DNA of 18,275 bases from an uncultured Faecalibacterium sp. (GCA_934518555.1 CAKSXW010000040.1:1-18275); one strand, 5' to 3'. Counted from the first letter of the stretch, positions 1-6,510 are shown. Notes: a model not told the origin generated them from the letters alone. Program-made: numbers and translations.

Positions 1-516
1 CGCAGCGTCCGCACATGGTCGAACCTGCCCATCATCGTCCTGAGTGCCCGGAGCGAAGATTCTGATAAGATCGAAGCCCTGGACAACGGCGCAGACGATT
101 ATTTGACAAAGCCGTTTTCCGTGGACGAGCTGCTGGCAAGACTGCGTGTAACGCAGCGCCGATTGAATCTGCTGGCTTCTGACGGCATCAATAGTCCGGT
201 TTTTGTCAATGGTCCTTTAAAGATCGACTTCTCGGCAGGCTGCGTCTGGTTGAGCGAGAATGAATTGCATTTGACCCCCATCGAGTACAAACTGCTGTGT
301 GTGCTGGCGCATAATGTGGGCAAAGTGCTGACGCACACCTGCCTCACGCAGAAAGTATGGGGCAGCACGCAGGAAAATGACATTGCGTCCTTGCGTGTTT
401 ATATGGCATCCCTGCGAAAAAAGCTGGAACGATGCCCGAATGCGCCGCATCTCATCCAGACCCATGTTGGCGTAGGATACCGGATGCTGCGTGCGGAAAA
501 TGATGAAGTATCGTAA
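1..516 (+). CDS. kdpE: KdpE-type response regulator (3' part)
   Basis: OmpR-family response regulator; in the KdpDE system this factor controls the high-affinity potassium transporter KdpFABC. The frame is open from base 1, so the start and the phospho-acceptor aspartate lie outside the window; 171 residues remain of a usual 225-230. Visible receiver parts are the IIVLSARSE strand with the switch serine, the GADDY stretch and the TKPF motif with the invariant lysine. A winged-helix domain follows, with LTPIEYKLL, GKVLTH, VWG and the closing wing (THVGVGYRML). The order and spacing match KdpE closely, above all the SARSExSDKIxALDxGADDY segment and HLTPIEYKLL. It ends convergently with a small minus-strand gene. 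The kdp structural genes or kdpD would be expected to the left, which I cannot see. The KdpE assignment is from recalled family sequence; the OmpR class is certain. Confidence 0.9.
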   Translation, partial: RSVRTWSNLPIIVLSARSEDSDKIEALDNGADDYLTKPFSVDELLARLRVTQRRLNLLASDGINSPVFVNGPLKIDFSAGCVWLSENELHLTPIEYKLLCVLAHNVGKVLTHTCLTQKVWGSTQENDIASLRVYMASLRKKLERCPNAPHLIQTHVGVGYRMLRAENDEVS

Positions 517-518
517 AA

Positions 519-671
519 AGTGCGCCGGACAGCGGCTTCCAGCGCAGAGCAGTTGATTCCATAGGTCCACTGCTGCGGAGCAGGGCGGTCCTCCGGGTGC
601 AGAAGCTCGTGCACGATCTGCTTGTGGTATGGAAGATTGTGCGGCTTTTGTATGGAAGAAGGTTCTGTTTT
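519..671 (-). pseudogene. Possible coding remnant, unknown family
   Basis: Between kdpE and the next minus-strand gene, one minus frame reads like protein for about 50 residues. It contains LPYHKQIVHELLHPEDR followed by a segment with WTYGINCSALEAAV, and mostly uses G/C-ending codons. It has no good start or ribosome site (a GTG lies at 614), and it runs on antisense into kdpE before stopping at 399. It begins where the neighbouring 64-residue gene stops, in a different frame, so it could be the old 3' end of that gene after a frameshift. I do not recognise the family, and it may be chance. Confidence 0.2.
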
Positions 672-864
672 ATGCGGCCGTACCGGTATGCGGTTTCATG
701 GCGGTTTCTGTACCTGCAACAGTCTGCCGATAAGCACTGACGGCATCCATGTATTGTTCGACCAGCTGTGGGTAGTCGGCAGCATAGGGCGGAGTTTTCC
801 GCAGCACGGTCTCCACTGCACACAGGGCAATTTTGGCAACGTCCAATGTGATCTGATTCGTCAT
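670..864 (-). CDS. Small hypothetical protein, 64 aa
   Basis: I do not recognise this gene. The 64-residue product opens with MTNQITLDVAKIALCAVET, looks mainly helical, contains a YPQLVEQYMDAVSAYRQ segment, and has no signal peptide or membrane span. The start is well supported: reading the minus strand, a GGAGG lies eight bases before the ATG. It sits alone between the kdpE end and a two-way terminator, so it should have its own promoter within the 48 bases at 865-912; no convincing -35/-10 pair is seen there. The tail (AMKPHTGTAA) is low in complexity, and a protein-like frame continues just past the stop in another register, so the gene may be truncated by a frameshift. Confidence 0.5.
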   Translation of the reverse strand: MTNQITLDVAKIALCAVETVLRKTPPYAADYPQLVEQYMDAVSAYRQTVAGTETAMKPHTGTAA

Positions 865-912
865 AACGGTATCCTCCGTTCATTTTTCTGTGTATAGGAT
901 ACCACATAACGC

Positions 913-946
913 AAAAAAGAGAACGGAAGTTTCCGTTCTCTTTTTT
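913..946. terminator. Perfect bidirectional terminator hairpin
   Basis: Sixteen bases (AAAAAAGAGAACGGAA, 913-928) are followed by GT and then their exact reverse complement (931-946). The stem is flanked by A-runs on the left and T-runs on the right, so it can stop transcription from either side. It lies 17 bases past the stop of the sensor kinase and is most likely that operon's terminator. Confidence 0.85.
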
Positions 947-962
947 GAAAAATACAGATATT

Positions 963-2735
963 TTATGCGTCCGAAGGTAAATTTTGCGTTTTGAGTGCGC
1001 TCTGCCGCAGCACGATGCGCACGGTGGTGCCGGTAGTATCGCTGTCAAAATCAAAGACGAAATCCTGATACAGCATCGAGAGCCGCTCGTAGATGTTTTT
1101 CAGCCCGATGCCGTGTCCCTGCGGCTTTGCCGTAAAGGTGCGGATCTCGGCCAGCCGTTCCGGTGCAACGGGCGTGCCGGTGTTGTGCACCAGCAAGGTC
1201 AGGGTGTCGCCCTCTGCCTGCGCCGATACGGTGATGCGGCACACTTCATCGCTGTCCTCTACGCCGTAGTGGATGGCGTTTTCCACCAGCGGCTGCAAGG
1301 TGAAGTGGGGCAGATACCATTGCTCCAGCTCCCCGGAGGAAGTCAGGTTGAACTCTGCCCGGCTGCGGTAGCGCAGCTGCTGGATGGCGATATAGCTTTC
1401 CGCCAGATGCACATCGGCGGCAGCGGTGGAGTTCTGGCGCGGGCTCAGCGCAGCGCGCAGGATGTCGCCCAGACTGACGATCATCTTGCAGGCATCCTCA
1501 CGATTTCCAGCTTTCACAAGCCAGTTCAGTGTTCCCAACGTGTTGTACAGGAAATGTGGGTTGATCTGCGCCTGCAGCATTTTATAGCGGGTCTCCTGCA
1601 AAAGCAGCTGCTTTTCGTAGTTTTCGTGGATCAGGGTGTCGATCTTGCCCAGCATGGAGTCAAATTCCCGCGTCAGGGTGCCGATCTCATCCGCTGCCGG
1701 GTCGGCGGGCAACAGGGCGCGGGCGGCGGCAAAATTGCCCTCCTGCTGATCCACGGTCTGCATGGCTTCGCTCAGGGTATGGATGGGCTTTGTGACCAGC
1801 CGCGCCATGTGCAGCAGCACCCATGCAAACAATAGCAGGATGGCGCACTCGCCAAAGATCAGTGCATTGCGGGCGGTGTTGATCTGGCCATAGATCTGGC
1901 GGTAGTCGAACACGCTGCACAGCCGCAGCCCGGTCACGGAGCTTGTCAGCCAGCAGATGTAGTATTTTTTGCTCCCGATGGTGCTGATGCGGTAGCCGTG
2001 GGCGCTTTCCTCCTGCGGCAGAGCTGCCGCCGCCTCTTCGCCGCTGTGGTAGATCAGCTGGGTGCCGTTGTAGAGATACAGCTCCGAAGGTCGGCTGGAA
2101 AGGCTGTGGATCTCGTTATCCAGCAGCTTGCCCACATCCAGCGCCACCACGATGGTGCCCAGCTTTTTCAGGCTCATGTCCTGACTGCGCAGAATGCGCC
2201 GCCCGCACAGGATATAGGGGTAGTCTGCACTGTCGGAGGTCTGTATCACAAAGCCGCCGGGGGTGGCGTTCAGTGCCATTTCCAGCGCGGTCTGCCGCCC
2301 GGCGCCGGGGTCGGGCATATCCTGCCCGATGGTCAGGGTGTGGCCGTTCAGGTCGGTGTATTGCAGGCTGTTGATCTGACGGTCCTGATAGATCTTTTCC
2401 AGCAGCAGCGGGCGCACGCCGGTAAGCAGATAGTAGTAATTGGCGGTCTGCGGGTCTGCCTGCGCCAAGGCGTTCAGCTGTTCCTGAATATTGGAATCCA
2501 CCGCGATGCTGCGGGTCAGGGTGTCGATATCCTGAATATCGTCGTCCACCCGCTGCACAAAAAAGTCCAGCTCCTGTAAGGACTTCTCATAGAACTTTTC
2601 CTCAAACACCGAAAGCCCCAGATGCAGCGCACCGATCATCAGTGCGCCGCTGAGCAGAGTGAGCACCACAAAAATGCCCACAAACTTCTGTGCCAGCGGT
2701 AGGTCCAGAAACTGTCTTTTGATGCGGCGGAACAT
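963..2735 (-). CDS. YesM-type sensor histidine kinase
   Basis: Membrane sensor kinase of the YesM/LytS class, 590 residues, full length. It has a first membrane span at about 17-40, an extracytoplasmic sensing domain to about 290, a second span at about 291-311 and a HAMP-like linker at about 311-365. The His_kinase domain carries the phospho-acceptor H394 in QINPHFLYNTL. The ATPase domain has an N-box (VENAIHYG, 484-491) and a glycine box (GHGIGL, 540-545). The class usually senses sugars or a binding-protein complex and signals to a YesN-type AraC-output regulator. It lies nine bases downstream of the response regulator, and its GGAG ribosome site overlaps that gene's TAA, so the two are cotranscribed. 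The partner is abnormal, so the output of this kinase is unclear. The ligand is not predictable. Confidence 0.95.
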   Translation of the reverse strand: MFRRIKRQFLDLPLAQKFVGIFVVLTLLSGALMIGALHLGLSVFEEKFYEKSLQELDFFVQRVDDDIQDIDTLTRSIAVDSNIQEQLNALAQADPQTANYYYLLTGVRPLLLEKIYQDRQINSLQYTDLNGHTLTIGQDMPDPGAGRQTALEMALNATPGGFVIQTSDSADYPYILCGRRILRSQDMSLKKLGTIVVALDVGKLLDNEIHSLSSRPSELYLYNGTQLIYHSGEEAAAALPQEESAHGYRISTIGSKKYYICWLTSSVTGLRLCSVFDYRQIYGQINTARNALIFGECAILLLFAWVLLHMARLVTKPIHTLSEAMQTVDQQEGNFAAARALLPADPAADEIGTLTREFDSMLGKIDTLIHENYEKQLLLQETRYKMLQAQINPHFLYNTLGTLNWLVKAGNREDACKMIVSLGDILRAALSPRQNSTAAADVHLAESYIAIQQLRYRSRAEFNLTSSGELEQWYLPHFTLQPLVENAIHYGVEDSDEVCRITVSAQAEGDTLTLLVHNTGTPVAPERLAEIRTFTAKPQGHGIGLKNIYERLSMLYQDFVFDFDSDTTGTTVRIVLRQSALKTQNLPSDA

Positions 2736-2744
2736 AGGCTCTCC

Positions 2745-3179
2745 TTACTCGCCCCAGCGCTGCTCCATCAGCCGCCAGAGCGTGTCGTCATCCGGGTGGT
2801 TGTCCGTGTTCAAAATCAGCATGATGCGGCGGTCCTCCTCCCGGTCGCCAAACTCTCGCATCCACTCGTAGAAGTGGGGGCCCTCCCCCAGCTCCATGGC
2901 CTGACTGGTAAACTCGTAGTCGCCGTAGCCCGACAGCACCACAAAGGTCATGTCCGGGTACTGCTCTCTGGCCTTGCGGATCATCTCAATGCCGTTCATT
3001 ACCGGCATCTTGATATCCACAATGGCAAGGTCAGGCTTGTATTTTGCGATCTTCTCCAGGCCCTCGGCACCGTTTCTGGCTGTGCCCACTACCTTCATGT
3101 CATAGGTCTCCCACGGGATGAACTGCGCCATACCCTCCCGCTCGATCTCCTCGTCGTCCACGATCAACAGCGTATGCAA
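2745..3179 (-). CDS. Truncated YesN-like response regulator
   Basis: Partner of the adjacent kinase. I chose the TTG start at 3179-3177 (144 residues): the receiver fold begins there (HTLLIVDDEE) and an AGGAGAAGGAG stretch lies just upstream. An ATG at 3272 would add 31 residues encoded by promoter-like AT-rich DNA. Seen: the acidic pair D8/D9, phospho-site D55 in AIVDIKMP, and switch S83 in VVLSGYGDYEF. After AMELG (98) the usual strand with the invariant Lys-Pro is missing. A 46-residue charged tail (from EGPHFYEW to MEQRWGE) follows instead. YesN proteins are usually around 350-550 residues and end in an AraC-type helix-turn-helix, which is absent here. The reading frame is clean and the alternative frames are worse, so this looks like a deletion fusion rather than a simple frameshift. 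It may be a phosphate sink or a dead remnant. Confidence 0.85.
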   Translation of the reverse strand: MHTLLIVDDEEIEREGMAQFIPWETYDMKVVGTARNGAEGLEKIAKYKPDLAIVDIKMPVMNGIEMIRKAREQYPDMTFVVLSGYGDYEFTSQAMELGEGPHFYEWMREFGDREEDRRIMLILNTDNHPDDDTLWRLMEQRWGE

Positions 3180-3212
3180 GCCGATCTCTCCTTCTCCTGT
3201 GTCTTTAGTAAT

Positions 3213-3241
3213 AAAATAATATACTTTATTAAGGTTTGCAA
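3213..3241 (-). promoter_or_regulatory. Probable promoter of the two-component operon
   Basis: On the minus strand TTGCAA (3241-3236) is followed after 17 bases by TATTTT (3218-3213), in AT-rich DNA about 34 bases before the TTG start. The -10 matches the consensus at only four of six positions. TATATT nearby is at the wrong spacing. Confidence 0.4.
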
Positions 3242-3245
3242 GTTC

Positions 3246-3264
3246 TAGCGAAAAAATGTCGCTA
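3246..3264. promoter_or_regulatory. Inverted repeat upstream of the -35 box
   Basis: TAGCGA (3246-3251) and TCGCTA (3259-3264) form a perfect inverted repeat with a seven-base spacer. It sits just upstream of the proposed -35 of the minus-strand operon, a usual place for an activator site. The binding protein is unknown. Confidence 0.35.
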
Positions 3265-3310
3265 CCTTTCAAAAAATATGCCGGATTTGTACAGGCGAAA
3301 TCAGCGCAAC

Positions 3311-3321
3311 TGTGCTATCCT
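3311..3321 (+). promoter_or_regulatory. Extended -10 box, possible promoter of a short transcript
   Basis: TGTGCTATCCT carries a TG two positions before a -10-like TATCCT (3316-3321) and is nearly identical to the boxes at 3445-3455 and 6478-6488. No -35 at normal spacing is evident. With the hairpins that follow it could define a 110-120 base RNA, or a leader of the esterase gene. Confidence 0.3.
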
Positions 3322-3326
3322 AGGGG

Positions 3327-3342
3327 TGCAGAGAGCTCTGCA
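3327..3342. repeat. Short inverted repeat in the leader region
   Basis: TGCAGAG and CTCTGCA surround a central AG, giving seven paired bases. The adjoining CTCTCCCCAGGGTGAG is also nearly self-complementary. The divergent intergenic region (3180-3488, 309 bases) holds no protein gene that I can support; it contains the promoters, these repeats and a terminator-like hairpin. Confidence 0.4.
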
Positions 3343-3413
3343 TGTGCAGCATCCTCTCCCCAGGGTGAGCAGGGCATCTCCAAAATTTTCCTGATATTTT
3401 CTCCTTCCGCACG

Positions 3414-3445
3414 AAAGCAGCCGCAGGTGAATGCCGGCTGCTTTT
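3414..3445 (+). terminator. Terminator-like hairpin upstream of the esterase gene
   Basis: AAAGCAGCCG (3414-3423) pairs perfectly with CGGCTGCTTT (3435-3444) across an 11-base loop, and the right arm ends in TTTT. It is a rho-independent terminator in form, but it sits between divergent genes with no plus-strand gene before it. It may end a small RNA started near 3330 or attenuate read-through into the esterase gene. Its right arm almost abuts the next -10 box. Confidence 0.5.
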
Positions 3446-3446
3446 G

Positions 3447-3455
3447 TGCTATAAT
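3447..3455 (+). promoter_or_regulatory. Extended -10 promoter of the esterase gene
   Basis: TGCTATAAT is a perfect extended -10 (TATAAT at 3450-3455) lying 33 bases before the ATG. The -35 region (around 3427-3432) is poor, as expected for extended -10 promoters. Confidence 0.6.
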
Positions 3456-3488
3456 GGAGCAAAAACATCCTATTGGGAGGCAACCATC

Positions 3489-4229
3489 ATGGAACTTTGG
3501 ATCAACGACGGCCTGCACCAGGCATCCACAGGCATCCGCTCTTTTTTACTGGTGGGCCAGTCTAACATGGCCGGACGGGGAGACCTGACCCCGGAGAACG
3601 CCATCACCGCCCCGGACTGCTTCATGCTGCGGATGGGCCGCTGGCAGCCCATGAGCGAGCCCATCAATGTGGACCGCCCGGTGGCGGAGGGGGCCTGCCC
3701 TCGCAGCGGAGCCAACCTGGCTGCCAGTTTTGCCGCCCGGCTGCAGCAGCAGATTGGGGCCCCTGTGGGCCTGATCCCCTGCGCCGACGGCGGCACCCGG
3801 ATCAGCCAGTGGCAGCCGGGGGAGGTGCTGTTTGACCACGCCGTTTTTCAGGCAAAGTTGGCTGTACGGACTTCTGCGCTGACGGCGATTCTCTGGCATC
3901 AGGGTGAAAGCGACTGCCTGGCCCCGGAACAGCTGGAAGCCTACCCGGAACAGTTCCGGCGCACCATGGAGGGGTTCCGGGCCCAGCTGGGGGACCTGCC
4001 CATCGTGGTGGGGGAACTGGGATACCCGGAAAACGGCTTTCACGGCACCCCTGCCCCCTTGCTGAAGGAATTCAACCGCCGCCTGCCCCAGTGGGCCGCC
4101 CAGCTGCCTCGCTGCGCTGTGGTGTCTGCCCAGGGGCTTGCCGCCCGGCCCGACGGCCTGCACTTTACCACCGAGAGCCTCCGCACCCTGGGCTTGCGGT
4201 ATCTGGAAGCCTACAAGAGTCTGGTGTAA
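3489..4229 (+). CDS. SASA/CE6-like carbohydrate acetylesterase
   Basis: Serine esterase of the SASA (sialate O-acetylesterase, formerly DUF303) family, a group that includes acetylxylan esterases of CE6. It likely removes acetyl groups from sugars. The start is the ATG preceded by GGGAGG seven bases upstream; an upstream start at 3444 would precede the promoter. The 246-residue product shows the nucleophile S25 in GQSNMAG, a GGTRISQW block (101-108), the WHQGESD block (136-142), and the catalytic pair D222 and H225 in DGLHF. It has no signal peptide, so it should act in the cytoplasm. It is followed 90 bases later by a YesL-type gene with its own promoter-like box. A dedicated sialic acid role is not supported: no nan genes are nearby, and plant-sugar deacetylation fits better. 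Confidence 0.85.
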   Translation: MELWINDGLHQASTGIRSFLLVGQSNMAGRGDLTPENAITAPDCFMLRMGRWQPMSEPINVDRPVAEGACPRSGANLAASFAARLQQQIGAPVGLIPCADGGTRISQWQPGEVLFDHAVFQAKLAVRTSALTAILWHQGESDCLAPEQLEAYPEQFRRTMEGFRAQLGDLPIVVGELGYPENGFHGTPAPLLKEFNRRLPQWAAQLPRCAVVSAQGLAARPDGLHFTTESLRTLGLRYLEAYKSLV

Positions 4230-4286
4230 ATGCCGGATTTCTTCAGGAAAGCAGTCGCTTTTCTGCAACCGCTTTTGGGCTTTCTA

Positions 4287-4295
4287 TGCTACTAT
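4287..4295 (+). promoter_or_regulatory. Possible extended -10 before the YesL-like gene
   Basis: TGCTACTAT (TACTAT at 4290-4295) lies 24 bases before the ATG at 4320 and resembles the other TGCTAT boxes in this window. No clear -35 is seen. The gene could also be read from the esterase promoter, since no terminator separates them. Confidence 0.35.
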
Positions 4296-4319
4296 AGAGC
4301 CATAGAGAGGTGAACGAAA

Positions 4320-5090
4320 ATGCTGTTTGGTCGGGAATATATGCCGGAAGGTGCGGGTGTTGACCCGGATGCGCCCCGCAAAAAGGGTGTTGCACGGCTT
4401 TGGGAGATCCTGAGCCGTGACTTAGACGGCATTTTCCTGTCCGGGGTACTGGCAATGTTGGCCTGTGCCCCGGCAGCAATTCTGACAGGTATTGCCCTTT
4501 GGCTGGGCAGCCTGCCCCTGTGCCTGCTGGCTGCCTGTTGCACCGGATGGCTGGTGGGGCCGGCGTTGACAGGCCTTTGCGACACCATTCTCCGTGCCCT
4601 GCGGGATGAGCCGGGCTTCTGGTGGCACACCTACAAACGGGTGTGGAAGCAGAACTTCAAAAGCAGCCTTGTGCCCGGCGCAGTGTTCACCCTGCTGTGG
4701 GCGCTGGTGGCCTACGCCGCCTTTGTGCTGCCCCAGATGACAACGGTCTCGGTGGGTTTTGCGCTGGTGCTGGTGGTGGATATGGTACTGCTGCTGACAC
4801 TGGGCAGCTACTACTGGATGCAGAACGCCCTGTTTGAGAGCTCAGTCAGCAAAAAACTTTCCAACTGCGTCCGGATGTTTCTTGGCTTTCTGCCCCAGAC
4901 AGTTCTCTCTGCTGTGTTCCAACTTGGTTACTGGCTGCTGATGGCAGCTGTCATTCCGCACTGTGCGTTTGTTTTTCTGCTGACCGGATTGTGGGTGCCC
5001 AACCTGCTGGCACTGCTGGCGGTGTATGCCCCCATTGAGAAAAGCCTGCATCTGGAAGAACAGATCCAAGCCAAGCGAGAAGACGATTGA
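4320..5090 (+). CDS. YesL-type (DUF624) membrane protein
   Basis: Integral membrane protein of 256 residues in the YesL/DUF624 family. The charged N-terminus (PRKKGVARLWEIL) is followed by about six hydrophobic spans near residues 39-61, 65-86, 117-137, 143-164, 190-212 and 214-236. A basic cytoplasmic stretch (WWHTYKRVWKQNFK, 101-114) after the second span is typical of the family. The role is not established; the family accompanies YesM/YesN kinases and carbohydrate transporters in many Firmicutes. Here a YesM pair is nearby but divergent. An AGAGAGGTG ribosome site precedes the ATG. The C-terminus is short and charged. The gene converges on the AraC-type regulator. Bases 5091-5211 between them show no clear terminator. 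Confidence 0.85.
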   Translation: MLFGREYMPEGAGVDPDAPRKKGVARLWEILSRDLDGIFLSGVLAMLACAPAAILTGIALWLGSLPLCLLAACCTGWLVGPALTGLCDTILRALRDEPGFWWHTYKRVWKQNFKSSLVPGAVFTLLWALVAYAAFVLPQMTTVSVGFALVLVVDMVLLLTLGSYYWMQNALFESSVSKKLSNCVRMFLGFLPQTVLSAVFQLGYWLLMAAVIPHCAFVFLLTGLWVPNLLALLAVYAPIEKSLHLEEQIQAKREDD

Positions 5091-5211
5091 GACATTTTCT
5101 ACTTCTTCATCATAAAACAGCATATCTCCATTCTGCAAAAAACGGCTGCCCAAAGCGAAAGTGATCTGGATCCTTCCGTACACGCACAAATGAGAACCTG
5201 TATGGAAGCGG

Positions 5212-6408
5212 TCACTGGTGCTTTTCCCGGTATTCGCCCGGCGTAAGGCACACACGGGCTTTGAACACCCGGGAAAAGTGGCTGGGAGAAGAAAACCCAA
5301 GATAAGAGCTGATGGCCGTGATGGGCTTATCGGAATAGCGGAGGAGGCGTTTTGCCTCCTCCGTTTTTTCGTGGAGGATAAAATCCGTCAGGCTTTCGCC
5401 GGTTTCTTCCTTGAATTTCCGGGAGAGATAGGGGCGGCTCATGAACAGCGCTTCCGCCATATTCTCCACGGTGATGGGCTGGGAGATATGGTGCCGGATG
5501 TAGTTTGCCACGTCGATCATCAGTTTGGAGGTGCAGTTTCCCCACCGCAGCTGCTGCACCCGTTCGGTATAATCCGAAACCATGCGGTATTGGAGGTTCG
5601 TGATGGTTTCCAAGGTGGTCAGCAGCTCGCATTGCTGGATGTAGGAGTCGCTGAGGGAAAAGGCCTCCTCTGCTTCCATGCCGCCCTGAATGGCCGCCCG
5701 GGAAATGAGGGTGACGGACACCAAAAAGATATTCTTCCGCTGTCGCAGCTGTTCCTCGGCCAGAATGCCGCCCCGGATGGCAGGTGCATGGGCGATCCAC
5801 TCCCGGAGGGCGGTGGTATCGCCCTTACGCACCATGTGCAGCATCTCCTGTTCCAGGTCGTAGGTGTTGTGGAGGCTTTGGGCAGTTTCTGCCGGAGGGG
5901 ACAGCTTTTGGGCTGCCTGCTGCTGCTCCTGCCGCCGGATCATCTGCTCCTGCTGGGCATCGTAGATGGCAATATCCTTGAGGGAGAGTTTTTCGCCGTT
6001 CAGCACATGGTTGAGGGTACACAGCATCTGCAAAACGCTTTCCACAGGCATACGGACGATGCTTTTCATGCCGGTAACAAAGTCCTTCAGGTCGTCCGGC
6101 GGCACGTCTGCCCGGAAAGCCAGCTCCCGCAGCTCCTGCTCGCTTTCCTCGGTCTGCCGGGTGGGGCCGATGACGATGCGTGTGCTGCCGGAATTGACGA
6201 TGCCGTAGTAGTGGAAGTGCCGGGTGGTCACATAGCCCACATGGGACTGCATGGCAAAAATTTCGTTCTGGTACACCAGCATAGGGTCCCGGGGCAGCCG
6301 GACCTGAGAATAGTAAAAGGTCAGCTGCCGGCCTTCAAAGATGCGGATGGGGATGCCGGAAAGGTTGCCGATGGTGGTGCAAAGATAGCGCAGATCAATG
6401 GATCCCAT
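5212..6408 (-). CDS. AraC-family transcriptional regulator
   Basis: A 398-residue regulator with an AraC/XylS DNA-binding domain at about 296-396. The first helix-turn-helix is VENMAEALFMSRPYLSRKFK and the second is ITAISSYLGFSSPSHFSRVFK, ending in TPGEYR as is usual. The N-terminal 290 residues are an unrecognised sensory region with a Gln/Glu-rich linker at about 150-170 and a helical stretch after it; they lack an obvious membrane span, so it is probably a cytoplasmic sensor. The start is supported by a GGAGG eight bases upstream. It is divergent from the seven-gene glycoside operon with a 143-base gap and is therefore the likely local activator, with a rhamnoside or breakdown product as a plausible but unproven inducer. 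Confidence 0.92.
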   Translation of the reverse strand: MGSIDLRYLCTTIGNLSGIPIRIFEGRQLTFYYSQVRLPRDPMLVYQNEIFAMQSHVGYVTTRHFHYYGIVNSGSTRIVIGPTRQTEESEQELRELAFRADVPPDDLKDFVTGMKSIVRMPVESVLQMLCTLNHVLNGEKLSLKDIAIYDAQQEQMIRRQEQQQAAQKLSPPAETAQSLHNTYDLEQEMLHMVRKGDTTALREWIAHAPAIRGGILAEEQLRQRKNIFLVSVTLISRAAIQGGMEAEEAFSLSDSYIQQCELLTTLETITNLQYRMVSDYTERVQQLRWGNCTSKLMIDVANYIRHHISQPITVENMAEALFMSRPYLSRKFKEETGESLTDFILHEKTEEAKRLLRYSDKPITAISSYLGFSSPSHFSRVFKARVCLTPGEYREKHQ

Positions 6409-6431
6409 ATAGATTCCTCCGTTTGGATACC

Positions 6432-6460
6432 ATTATACTGTAACGGTTACAAAAGTGCAA
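6432..6460 (-). promoter_or_regulatory. Promoter of the AraC-type regulator
   Basis: On the minus strand TTGCAC (6460-6455), a 17-base spacer and a perfect TATAAT (6437-6432) form a near-consensus housekeeping promoter. It lies 24 bases before the start codon. Confidence 0.85.
6439..6451. promoter_or_regulatory. Palindromic operator inside the regulator promoter
   Basis: TGTAACGGTTACA is a perfect inverted repeat (TGTAAC and GTTACA around one G) lying wholly between the -35 and -10 of the regulator gene. A protein bound here should block that promoter. The arms resemble LacI/CcpA-family half-sites, but a catabolite (cre) box is 14 bases, one longer. AraC proteins usually bind direct repeats, so another factor may act here. 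Confidence 0.65.
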
Positions 6461-6477
6461 GAAAAGCCGTTTTGCGC

Positions 6478-6488
6478 TGTGCTATACT
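6478..6488 (+). promoter_or_regulatory. Probable promoter of the glycoside operon
   Basis: TGTGCTATACT gives an extended -10 (TATACT at 6483-6488) about 63 bases before the symporter ATG. No good -35 is present, consistent with a promoter that needs an activator. A TATAAA at 6494 is an alternative. Confidence 0.5.
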
Positions 6489-6510
6489 TCTATTATAAAG
6501 TACCGGAATG

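Noticed and set aside
3489..4229. Sialic acid utilisation role for the SASA-family esterase
   Set aside because: No nanA, nanE, nanK or sialidase is nearby; the family name is historical and CE6-type sugar acetylesterase activity fits the context better.
5091..5211. Protein-like minus frame in the gap between the YesL-type and AraC-type genes (reads GRIQITFALGS, then LQNGDMLFYDEEVEN)
   Set aside because: It has no start or ribosome site and continues antisense into the YesL-type gene; it may be a gene scrap, but it is too short to claim. No terminator hairpin was found here either.
6439..6451. Calling the palindrome a CcpA cre site
   Set aside because: It is 13 bases with a single central G, whereas cre sites are 14 bases with a central CG; the match requires a one-base gap.
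5218..6498. 426-codon plus-strand frame opposite the AraC-type gene
   Set aside because: The minus-strand AraC protein has clear helix-turn-helix motifs, a ribosome site and a promoter; the plus frame has none.
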